DNA of 13,262 nucleotides from Nitrosopumilaceae archaeon (GTDB lineage: Archaea; Thermoproteota; Nitrososphaeria; Nitrososphaerales; Nitrosopumilaceae): NCBI GenBank assembly GCA_030697975.1, contig JAUYOQ010000114.1:1-13262 (forward strand). Reading direction: 5' to 3'. The notes beneath the pieces were generated by a model that was not told where the DNA came from, ran no database searches, and saw only the letters and a program-made list of their open reading frames with translations. Position numbers and translations under genes: made by a program. The first letter of the stretch is position 1, and every line of letters begins with the position of its first letter. Shown piece by piece: positions 7,375 through 12,906 of this stretch.

Positions 7375-7813
7375 AGCAAAAAAGCGACTAGTTTCTAGAG
7401 TTTTGGGTGTGGGTGCAAACAGAGTAAAGTTTGACTCTGATCATCTAGATGACATAGCAGATGCCATAACAAGAAGTAACATTCGAAGTCTTCTTTCTGC
7501 AAATACAATCAAAATAAAACCAATAATAGGAACATCAAGAGGAAGAGCACGTCTCAAAAGAATTCAAAAACACAAGCGTGGAATAAAACAGGGTTCTAAA
7601 AAAGGAAAGAAAGGAGCACGTATTGGTAAAAAATCTGTTTATGTTAAAAAAGTCAGGGCACTTAGACATATTTTAAAAGTATCAAAAGAAAGAAAAGACA
7701 TTACAAATAAAGAATTTTGGGAGCTGTACAAAAAAGTGGGTGGAAATACAGTAAGAAACAAGGCCCATATGATTACTCTTATAGCAGAGATAAAATCTAG
7801 AAGAAAAACCTAG
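7358..7813 (+). CDS. rpl19e: Large-subunit ribosomal protein L19e
   Basis: A 50S ribosomal protein shared by archaea and eukaryotes. From GTG 7358 the product is 151 residues beginning (M)VVNLRAKKRLVSRVLGVG, as expected for L19e, followed by GANRVKFD near residue 20, the basic segment GTSRGRARLKRIQKHKRG (about residues 61-78) that passes into rRNA, and a C-terminal helical region rich in Lys and Arg. The frame is open further up to ATG 7340 (adding MQGCLQ), but the Shine-Dalgarno sequence and homology favour the GTG. It overlaps rpl32e by 17 nt. At the 3' end its TAG shares the palindrome CTAG with the stop codon of the convergent alkyltransferase gene, so the two reading frames overlap by 4 nt. 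Confidence 0.95.
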   Translation: MVVNLRAKKRLVSRVLGVGANRVKFDSDHLDDIADAITRSNIRSLLSANTIKIKPIIGTSRGRARLKRIQKHKRGIKQGSKKGKKGARIGKKSVYVKKVRALRHILKVSKERKDITNKEFWELYKKVGGNTVRNKAHMITLIAEIKSRRKT

Positions 7814-8109
7814 AACCGATAGACAGATTCTTCAAAATTTAATATTTTACCATTTTTGATTTTTATTCCCTCTTTTGAGAGTAGCGAGGTTTTAACATCT
7901 TGGCCATATGAATATCCGCCTATATTCCCATCTGATTTTACTACTCTATGACATGGAATTATTACAGGATATGGGTTTTGGTTCATTATTCTTCCAATAA
8001 CTCTTTGACCGTTTTTTAGACCAACAGACTCTGCCAGAGCTTTGTAAGTTGTAACCTTTCCTTTTGGAACTTTGAGTAATTTCTTGTAAACTCTTTCGTT
8101 GAGATTCAA
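7810..8109 (-). CDS. ogt: Small O6-alkylguanine-DNA alkyltransferase (MGMT/Ogt catalytic domain only)
   Basis: Suicide repair protein expected to take the alkyl group from O6-alkylguanine onto its own cysteine. The 99-residue product covers only the DNA-binding/catalytic domain: GKVTTYKALA (17-26, with the conserved Tyr22), NGQRVIGRIMNQNP (33-46, with the DNA-intercalating Arg36) and the active-site motif IPCHRV (51-56, Cys53). The N-terminal domain of classical ~160-residue enzymes is absent. Alkyltransferase-like proteins of similar size have Trp in place of the Cys; here Cys is kept, so true transferase activity is plausible. The start is TTG 8109, and its TTG overlaps the dtdA stop (TTGA), pointing to translational coupling. 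No separate promoter is seen. Its stop overlaps that of rpl19e. Confidence 0.88.
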   Translation of the reverse strand: MNLNERVYKKLLKVPKGKVTTYKALAESVGLKNGQRVIGRIMNQNPYPVIIPCHRVVKSDGNIGGYSYGQDVKTSLLSKEGIKIKNGKILNFEESVYRF

Positions 8110-8882
8110 AGTTTTATGGCCTCAAGATCTGTGGTTTCAATTAATTGTAAAACTTTTTGTTTATATTTTCCCAAACTACCCCAATCCAAAAGAGCTGTTT
8201 TGGCCATGTAATTCCTTTTAAGAACATGAGAAAATAGATCTTCGTCTAAAAATTCTAGTGCATGTTTTGGTATAACCGTTCCTAAGGCATATTTTCCATT
8301 GATCAGCTCTTGTGTGAATTTTTCAGGGTAATGCGTACCACCAAAACAGAGTGCCACAGGCGAAATTTTTTGTTCGTTATTCATTACATCTACAACGATT
8401 TGCGCTACAGAATCGCATAGTTTTGTATTAGTCCATTGTTTTTCAGTGGTTCCAATCTCAATAAACAATGTAGGCTTGTTAAGCGAGGTAGGACCATGGT
8501 GAGTTGCTTCAATTGTTATTTCAAAATCAGAGAAAATGTCTTTTTTGTTCCAAAGGTTTTGAATGTATGATTTTTGAATGTAAGGATGAGGTACTGCCAC
8601 TTGCCTTTCAATGCCTCCAAAATTTGCATCCGAAAAATTTCCAGTACTATGAGCTGTAAGGGCTAATACCTGTGATTCAGCAGCATGTTTTGATAAAAAT
8701 ACAAAGCCATCATATGCGTATTTTTCTTCAAGCCAGTCAGCTGAAATCACTGGAGTTGAAATTATTATTAGATCAAATTTTTTTCCATGAAAAATATCAC
8801 CGTCTTTTTTCATATCTTTTGATATGAAATTTGCCATGTTATTGCCTGCAGGATCTTTATTGTAAGCTACAAGTAATTGCAT
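8106..8882 (-). CDS. dtdA: D-aminoacyl-tRNA deacylase, archaeal type (DTD2/GEK1)
   Basis: Hydrolyses D-amino acids off mischarged tRNAs so that they are not used in translation; the archaeal/plant DTD2 family, unrelated in sequence to bacterial DTD. Starting at ATG 8882 the product is 258 residues. Motifs run in the expected order: SKHAAESQVLALTAHSTGN (64-82), EATHHGPT (125-132), IEIGTTEKQW (141-150), FGGTHYPEKFT (180-190) and LDWGSLGKYK (232-241). The conserved histidines in HHGP and GTHY are likely metal or catalytic residues. The frame is open 26 codons further, to 8960, but that part would overlap secE and resembles no family N-terminus, and a TATA box sits ~26 nt before ATG 8882. It shares a 38-nt divergent promoter with secE and is coupled to the downstream alkyltransferase. 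Confidence 0.95.
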   Translation of the reverse strand: MQLLVAYNKDPAGNNMANFISKDMKKDGDIFHGKKFDLIIISTPVISADWLEEKYAYDGFVFLSKHAAESQVLALTAHSTGNFSDANFGGIERQVAVPHPYIQKSYIQNLWNKKDIFSDFEITIEATHHGPTSLNKPTLFIEIGTTEKQWTNTKLCDSVAQIVVDVMNNEQKISPVALCFGGTHYPEKFTQELINGKYALGTVIPKHALEFLDEDLFSHVLKRNYMAKTALLDWGSLGKYKQKVLQLIETTDLEAIKL

Positions 8883-8891
8883 GAGATAAAA

Positions 8892-8900
8892 GATATATTG
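8892..8900 (+). promoter_or_regulatory. TATA box of secE-nusG-rpl11
   Basis: GATATATTG is centred ~25 nt before ATG 8921, predicting a leaderless secE transcript. It lies nearer to the dtdA start than the dtdA TATA box does, so the two divergent promoters overlap. Confidence 0.5.
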
Positions 8901-8903
8901 ATA

Positions 8904-8913
8904 CTTTATTAAT
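8904..8913 (-). promoter_or_regulatory. TATA box of dtdA-ogt
   Basis: The minus strand reads ATTAATAAAG, with its core centred ~26 nt before ATG 8882, predicting a leaderless dtdA transcript. It sits between the secE TATA box and the secE ATG. Confidence 0.5.
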
Positions 8914-8920
8914 CCCAGCC

Positions 8921-9091
8921 ATGGATCCAAAACGAACCTTAAGAAACATGGCAAATACAATGAAGCTTGCCAAGAAATCAGACAAAGACGACTATATGCA
9001 ACATCTTAGATTGGTTTTACTAGGAATAGCAACTGTGGGTGCGATTGGATTTATAATTCAGTTTGTGTTTTCAGTAATTACATTCGGATAG
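8921..9091 (+). CDS. secE: Protein translocase subunit SecE (Sec61 gamma)
   Basis: Small single-span subunit of the Sec translocon that clamps the two halves of SecY. I translated 56 residues: a basic amphipathic N-terminal part starting MDPKRTLRNMANTMKLAKKS, then DDYMQHLRLVLLGIATVGAIG leading into one membrane helix (~31-53). This is the classic Sec61-gamma layout, and position just before nusG and rpl11 is the conserved context. The TAG at 9089-9091 overlaps the Shine-Dalgarno region of nusG, whose TTG follows 6 nt later. It is the first gene of secE-nusG-rpl11, with its own TATA box. The gene is short and easily missed. Confidence 0.93.
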   Translation: MDPKRTLRNMANTMKLAKKSDKDDYMQHLRLVLLGIATVGAIGFIIQFVFSVITFG

Positions 9092-9097
9092 GTAAAA

Positions 9098-9559
9098 TTG
9101 TCTCAGGAAGTAAAGTCTCATCTTTTTGCAATTCGTACCACAGGAGGTCAAGAGAAAGTAGTAATGAATCTCTTAGAAAATAAGATAAAGATGAAAAAAA
9201 TCAACGTCCAATCAGTGTTATTGGTTGACAATCTAAAAGGCTATGTTGTTTTAGAGGCAGTTGATGCAAATGATGCCTTTAATGCCATTCAAGGGATAAG
9301 GCATATTCGTGGCCAACTAAGGGGAGAGTTAGAATTCAAAGACATTGAAGGATATCTCATCAAAAAATCAACTGTGTCAGAGCTTGCCGTTGATAGCGTT
9401 GTTGAGATAATTGGCGGTCCGTTCAAAGGAATGAAAGCTACTATTACACGAGTTGATCATGAAAAAGAGGAAGCTACAGTAATTTTGCTTGATGCGTCGT
9501 ATCAATTACCTGTTACAGTCGATGCAAACTATCTCAAGCTTTCAACTAGCAAGGATTAA
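9098..9559 (+). CDS. spt5: Transcription elongation factor Spt5 (NusG-like)
   Basis: Archaeal Spt5/NusG binds the RNA polymerase clamp, usually with Spt4, to keep the enzyme processive. The 153 residues comprise an NGN domain (about 5-88; HLFAIRTTGGQEKVV, LLVDNLKGYVVLEA, IQGIRHIRGQLRG) and one KOW domain (about 98-131; VVEIIGGPFKGMKATITRVD). The start is TTG 9098, with GGATAGGT just upstream overlapping the secE stop; no ATG precedes the NGN core. It is co-transcribed with secE (6-nt gap) and probably rpl11 (25-nt gap). Coupling of Sec, elongation and L11 genes is conserved in both bacteria and archaea. Confidence 0.95.
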   Translation: MSQEVKSHLFAIRTTGGQEKVVMNLLENKIKMKKINVQSVLLVDNLKGYVVLEAVDANDAFNAIQGIRHIRGQLRGELEFKDIEGYLIKKSTVSELAVDSVVEIIGGPFKGMKATITRVDHEKEEATVILLDASYQLPVTVDANYLKLSTSKD

Positions 9560-9584
9560 ATTTTCTTTATAAAATGGAAAACTA

Positions 9585-10067
9585 ATGGCAGACTTACAAA
9601 CTGTTTCAACACTTGTAACTGGTGGACAGGCCTCTGCAGGTCCTCCGCTTGGCCCGGCTTTGGGGCCAATGGGCGTAAACGTAATGCAGGTAATTAGTGA
9701 GATTAATGAAAAAACCAAAGATTTTGAAGGAATGAGGGTTCCTGTTACCGTTTCTATTGATCCATCTACAAAAAAATGGGAAATTGAAGTTGGCATTCCC
9801 TCTTCAGCGGCGTTATTATTAAAAGAGGCCGGAATTCAGAAGGGTTCTGGAACTCCGACAAGCAATTGGGTTGCAGATGTAAAGTTTGATACCATTGTAA
9901 AGGTCGCAAAAACAAAGATAGATTCATCTTATGCAACTTCACTAAAATCTGTTGCAAAAGAGATTATTGGAACTTGTGTGTCTTTGGGCGTAAAAATTGA
10001 AGGAAAGACTCCAAAAGAAATTACTGCCGAAATTAATGCTGGAAAATGGGACGAAAAGTTCAGATAA
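9585..10067 (+). CDS. rpl11: Large-subunit ribosomal protein L11
   Basis: 50S protein at the base of the ribosomal stalk, part of the GTPase-associated centre with 23S helices 43-44. It has 160 residues: an N-terminal domain with TLVTGGQASAGPPLGPALGPMGVNVMQVI (proline-rich first helix, factor contact) and a C-terminal rRNA-binding domain (~70-140) with GIQKGSGTP and the segment EIIGTCVSLGVKIEGKTPKEI. The terminal KWDEKFR is typical. It follows nusG by 25 nt; TTTATAAAA at 9566-9574 in that gap is TATA-like but only 15 nt from the ATG, so I do not call it a promoter. The stop TAA is directly followed, with no spacer, by the stop codon of the convergent Lrp gene. A T6 run at 10071-10076 could terminate the transcript. 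Confidence 0.96.
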   Translation: MADLQTVSTLVTGGQASAGPPLGPALGPMGVNVMQVISEINEKTKDFEGMRVPVTVSIDPSTKKWEIEVGIPSSAALLLKEAGIQKGSGTPTSNWVADVKFDTIVKVAKTKIDSSYATSLKSVAKEIIGTCVSLGVKIEGKTPKEITAEINAGKWDEKFR

Positions 10068-10526
10068 TTATTTTTTAGTAAGATAAGTAGGTTCTTTATC
10101 AGTTTTTTGTAGTTCCACAAAAGTTTCAGTGTTTTTAATACCATCAATTTTTCCAATTTTTTCTATTGCAACGGTATGCAGTGATTCTAGGTTTTCAGCA
10201 AGAATTGTAATCATAATATCAAATCTTCCAGTAACCTCAGATATCGAAGTCACTTCAGCAATGTCTAGGAGATGTTTGTGTATCGCATCTTTTTGTTTCG
10301 GATCACGGTTAATACCGACGGTTGCTTTAACACCTATTCCTAAAAGAGAGTCGTCAATAACAATAGTAAATTTTTTTATTAGTTTCTTTTTTACAAGTCG
10401 CTTTATTCTACTATACAGAACTGATGCGTTTATCCCAAGTTTTTTGGATAGGTTTGGTACAGATATAGAACCATCCTTTGTTAATTCATAAAGTAGTTTC
10501 ATATCAAGATCATCGAATCGATGCAA
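10068..10526 (-). CDS. Lrp/AsnC family transcriptional regulator
   Basis: A 152-residue DNA-binding protein. The N-terminal winged helix-turn-helix (about 5-60; LDMKLLYELTKDGSISVPNLSKKLGI then SVLYSRIKRLVKKKLIKKF) is followed by a RAM/ligand-sensing beta-alpha-beta-beta-alpha-beta domain (about 66-140; AEVTSISEVTGRFDIMITI). Effector and targets are unknown. The frame starts at TTG 10526; the only inner ATG (10502) would cut into helix 1, so TTG is preferred. A TATA-like TTTATTAA is centred ~29 nt upstream. The gene sits antisense between rpl11 and rpl1, with 0 nt to rpl11 and a 161-nt shared promoter region with rpl1 that contains inverted repeats. That position suggests control of itself and perhaps of rpl1-rpl10 (inference). 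Confidence 0.92.
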   Translation of the reverse strand: MHRFDDLDMKLLYELTKDGSISVPNLSKKLGINASVLYSRIKRLVKKKLIKKFTIVIDDSLLGIGVKATVGINRDPKQKDAIHKHLLDIAEVTSISEVTGRFDIMITILAENLESLHTVAIEKIGKIDGIKNTETFVELQKTDKEPTYLTKK

Positions 10527-10550
10527 TGTTCTCGAAATAATTTGCTCCGC

Positions 10551-10574
10551 GTTAATAAATGTAGTTTCATTTAT
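10551..10574. promoter_or_regulatory. Candidate Lrp autoregulatory operator overlapping the lrp TATA box
   Basis: ATAAATG (10555-10561) and CATTTAT (10568-10574) form a perfect 7-bp inverted repeat with a 6-bp spacer. The left arm overlaps the minus-strand TATA-like ATTTATTAAC (10551-10560) of the lrp gene. The size, symmetry and AT-rich centre suit an Lrp/AsnC dimer site. A protein bound here would block TBP. Confidence 0.4.
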
Positions 10575-10596
10575 CCAGTTTTTCGTTTATTTAGTT

Positions 10597-10637
10597 AAAA
10601 AATGAAATTTTACAAGTTTTGGAAAAAGTCATTTTTT
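10597..10637. repeat. Second inverted repeat in the lrp/rpl1 intergenic region
   Basis: AAAAAATG (10597-10604) and CATTTTTT (10630-10637) are perfect 8-bp inverted arms with a 25-bp spacer. The same AAATG/CATTT half-site occurs in the repeat at 10555-10574, giving four half-sites between the lrp and rpl1 starts. The A-rich composition makes chance a real alternative. Confidence 0.3.
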
Positions 10638-10674
10638 GGAATAATTATCTCTAAACGATTTTAAGTAGGATTCC

Positions 10675-10680
10675 GTGATG
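10675..10680 (+). promoter_or_regulatory. Shine-Dalgarno site of rpl1
   Basis: GTGATG, complementary to the GAUCAC part of the 16S 3' end, lies 7 nt before ATG 10688. For it to be on the mRNA, the TATA box must be the AT-rich stretch near 10640-10650 and not GATTTTAAGTA at 10657-10667, which would give a leaderless message. Confidence 0.5.
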
Positions 10681-10687
10681 TTGCCTA

Positions 10688-11347
10688 ATGGTTAATGAAT
10701 CTCAACTTACAGAAATGGTAAAGGTAGCAAAAGCTGAAAATAAGAAGCGTAAATTCAAGCAGTCGTTAGAGCTGATTATGATTTTCAAAGATATTGATGT
10801 CAAAAAAGGTTTTGCTATAAATGAAACGGTTCAGCTGCCAAAAACAAGCTCTCCTGCATCTGTTTGTGTTATGGCATCTGGCGACATGGGGCTAAAGGCA
10901 AAAACTGCAAAAGCCGATAAAGTAATTGATGCTGACGAACTTAATCAATTAAGTGCAAATAAAAGACAATCACGTAAACTCATCAATAGTTATGATTTTT
11001 TCCTTGCCGATACTAAACTTATGCCAGTAGTAGGTAAAACATTAGGGCAGCTTTTAGGTCCAAGGGGAAAAATGCCAACCCCGGTTCCTTTTAATGCGTC
11101 AATTGATTCATTTTTAGATAGATTTCGATCATCGATTAGAGTAAAGGTAAAAAATTCACTTTCCGCCTCATGCAAGATAGGTGATGAAACTATGGCAGAT
11201 TCTGATTTGGTTGCAAATGCCAGTGCAGTGATAAATGCAGTAGAGAAAAAATTGCCAAGTGGAGACAAGAACGTAAAAAGAATTCTGATAAAAACCACCA
11301 TGGGAAAAATAGTCAAAGAATCACAACAGGTAAAGAAAAATGCATAA
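10688..11347 (+). CDS. rpl1: Large-subunit ribosomal protein L1
   Basis: 50S protein forming the mobile L1 stalk at the E site, where it helps release deacylated tRNA. The 219 residues are standard for archaeal L1: domain I from both ends, with an inserted domain II holding DFFLADTKLMPVVGKTLGQL and the signature LGPRGKMPTPVP (123-134). In other archaea L1 represses its own operon by binding the mRNA; I did not find a convincing L1-binding fold here. The ATG follows a Shine-Dalgarno sequence by 7 nt. The last codons overlap rpl10 by 8 nt, so the two are coupled. It is divergent from the Lrp regulator, which separates it from rpl11, its usual upstream neighbour. Confidence 0.96.
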   Translation: MVNESQLTEMVKVAKAENKKRKFKQSLELIMIFKDIDVKKGFAINETVQLPKTSSPASVCVMASGDMGLKAKTAKADKVIDADELNQLSANKRQSRKLINSYDFFLADTKLMPVVGKTLGQLLGPRGKMPTPVPFNASIDSFLDRFRSSIRVKVKNSLSASCKIGDETMADSDLVANASAVINAVEKKLPSGDKNVKRILIKTTMGKIVKESQQVKKNA

Positions 11348-12206
11348 AGATCGAACCTCATATCCAAAAAGAAAGGCTCTTTTGTATCAGCAACTACAAG
11401 AGCTTCCAAAAAAGTATAAAGTATTGGCTCTTGTGCGTATGGAAAAAGTAAGATCATCGCAGTTGCTTCCTTTAAGAAAAAAATTCAAAGACGAAATAGA
11501 GATTATTAGCATCAAAGACAAAGTGGCAAAAAAGGCATTTGCCACACTCAAGATACCAGGCATAGAAAAGATGATTGATAGTCTAAAGGGACAATGTCTT
11601 TTTATGTTTACAAACATGTCCCCTTTCAAGCTAAACGTACTCCTTAGCAAAAATAAGATAAAGCTAGCTGCTCGTGGAGGCGATATTGCAAGTATAGATG
11701 TGATAATTCCTGCAAAAAACACAGGCATTGCACCAGGACCTATTCTTACTGATTTTAAAGAGGCCGGAGTTGCAACAAAAATAGATCAAGGAACAGTGTG
11801 GATTATAAAAGAATCAGTACCTGCAAAAAAAGGTCAAGTCATTTCTGCAAAATTAGCAACACTGCTTGGAAAATTAGACATAAAACCTATCGAAGCAGGC
11901 ATCGCTCTTAATGCTGCACTTGAAGAGGGCAAACACTTTGCAAAAGATGATTTAACAGTAGATGTTGAAAAATATAGAAGCGCGTTTAGCCAGGCCCACC
12001 AAGAAGCAGTTTCATTAGCTATAGAGGCGGCGTATACAACTTTTGATACCATAAAGCAAATACTTGCAAAGGCTTCACAATCATCACGTTCTGTTTCTAT
12101 TGAATCAGGTTATGTTACGGATGATACTAAGGAGCAAATATTGCAAAAAGCACATTCACAAGCTCAAGGTTTAGCTAGTAAAGCAAAGAATTACACGCCA
12201 GAATAA
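11340..12206 (+). CDS. rpl10: Large-subunit ribosomal protein L10 (P0), short C-terminus
   Basis: Stalk base protein that binds 23S rRNA next to L11 and carries L12 dimers. The 288 residues show the P0 layout: rRNA-binding domain (~1-105; YPKRKALLYQQLQELPKKYKV), the archaeal/eukaryotic inserted domain (~110-185; ARGGDIASIDVIIPAKNTGIAPGPILTDFKEAGV, then KKGQVISAKLATLLGKL) and a helical L12-binding C-terminus (~205-283). That C-terminus holds a tandem repeat: residues 225-250 and 251-276 are 26-residue units with 12 identities. The acidic tail ending GLGALFG or similar in many archaeal and eukaryotic P0 proteins is missing; this protein ends KAKNYTPE. It overlaps rpl1 by 8 nt and stops 5 nt from the convergent TRIC gene. 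Its usual downstream partner rpl12 lies beyond that gene on the opposite strand. Confidence 0.95.
   Translation: MHKDRTSYPKRKALLYQQLQELPKKYKVLALVRMEKVRSSQLLPLRKKFKDEIEIISIKDKVAKKAFATLKIPGIEKMIDSLKGQCLFMFTNMSPFKLNVLLSKNKIKLAARGGDIASIDVIIPAKNTGIAPGPILTDFKEAGVATKIDQGTVWIIKESVPAKKGQVISAKLATLLGKLDIKPIEAGIALNAALEEGKHFAKDDLTVDVEKYRSAFSQAHQEAVSLAIEAAYTTFDTIKQILAKASQSSRSVSIESGYVTDDTKEQILQKAHSQAQGLASKAKNYTPE
12012..12167 (+). repeat. Two tandem 26-codon repeats within rpl10
   Basis: Unit 1 (12012-12089) encodes a segment beginning SLAIEAAYTTFDTIKQILAK; unit 2 (12090-12167) encodes one beginning SVSIESGYVTDDTKEQILQK. Shared positions follow the pattern S..IE..Y.T.DT..QIL.KA. The units lie in the helical region where archaeal L10 binds L12 dimers, so each probably forms one docking helix (inference). 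The DNA is less similar than the protein, so the duplication is old. Confidence 0.75.
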
Positions 12207-12211
12207 ATTTT

Positions 12212-12850
12212 CTAAAAATTACCTTTAACTTTTGGCAAGTTCCAATTGTATTTCATGGCAACCAATCGTAAACTTGTGGTAACCACGATACCCAAAATTG
12301 TTGCTAAATACAACTCGCCATTGAATGTTAAAGTAAAGTAAAACACTATAATTCCTACAAAACTTGCAGATGCATATAGCTCTTTTACAAAGACAATTGG
12401 TATTTCATTTACAAAAACATCTCTTAAAATTCCGCCACCTACTGCTGTAAGCATGCCATATAGTGCTATTGCAAGAAAGTTTAATCCAAATACATTATAA
12501 GCAAATGTTGCGCCTATTATTGTAAAAACTCCTAGCCCTATCGCATCAAATTTTAAAAACAGATTCCAGTGTTTCTGTAAACGAGTGTATAGAAAGAAAA
12601 TAGCTACGCCACTTGAAACTGTGATTATCACATAAGCTGGATCAGATATTGAGTTTGGAGGAAACTGCCCCATGATTATGTCTCGTATAGTTCCTCCTGC
12701 AACTCCTGTTATGGTTGCTAAAATTATGATTCCTACAATATCCGCTTTATGTTCAATTGCCTTAAAGGCGCCAGTTACTGCAAAGGCCATTGTGCCAAAT
12801 AGATCTAAAATGTAAATGAACACTTCAGCTGGGATTGAGAAATCTACCAA
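12212..12850 (-). CDS. TRIC/UPF0126 family membrane protein
   Basis: A 212-residue polytopic membrane protein, about seven predicted helices, built as two homologous halves. The first half has GVAGGTIRDIIMG (49-61), the second AVGGGILRDVFVNEIP (136-151). These paired glycine-rich GGxxRD motifs mark the UPF0126/TRIC family, whose characterised members are trimeric monovalent-cation (K+) channels; the substrate here is not known. The start is TTG 12850: no ATG is in frame and a stop lies upstream. A TATA-like TATTTATC on the minus strand (12874-12881) is centred ~28 nt before it, so it may have its own promoter 3' of rpl12, though the 56-nt gap lacks a U-tract and read-through from rpl12 is possible. 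It is convergent with rpl10. Confidence 0.9.
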   Translation of the reverse strand: MVDFSIPAEVFIYILDLFGTMAFAVTGAFKAIEHKADIVGIIILATITGVAGGTIRDIIMGQFPPNSISDPAYVIITVSSGVAIFFLYTRLQKHWNLFLKFDAIGLGVFTIIGATFAYNVFGLNFLAIALYGMLTAVGGGILRDVFVNEIPIVFVKELYASASFVGIIVFYFTLTFNGELYLATILGIVVTTSLRLVAMKYNWNLPKVKGNF

Positions 12851-12906
12851 ATCATTTTTTATTTTATGTGGTGATAAATAACGTTAAAGGTTCTGTCTAG
12901 TATTTA

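Noticed and set aside
8883..8960. 26-residue N-terminal extension of dtdA
   Set aside because: It would overlap secE on the other strand, looks unlike the DTD2 N-terminus, and the TATA box favours ATG 8882.
9566..9574. TTTATAAAA before rpl11 as a promoter
   Set aside because: A start site ~26 nt downstream would fall inside the rpl11 coding region and no later ATG is suitable; rpl11 is more simply read from the secE-nusG transcript.
10990..11457. 155-codon open frame on the minus strand opposite rpl1/rpl10
   Set aside because: Antisense to two ribosomal genes with clear motifs; no recognisable domain and no ribosome binding site.
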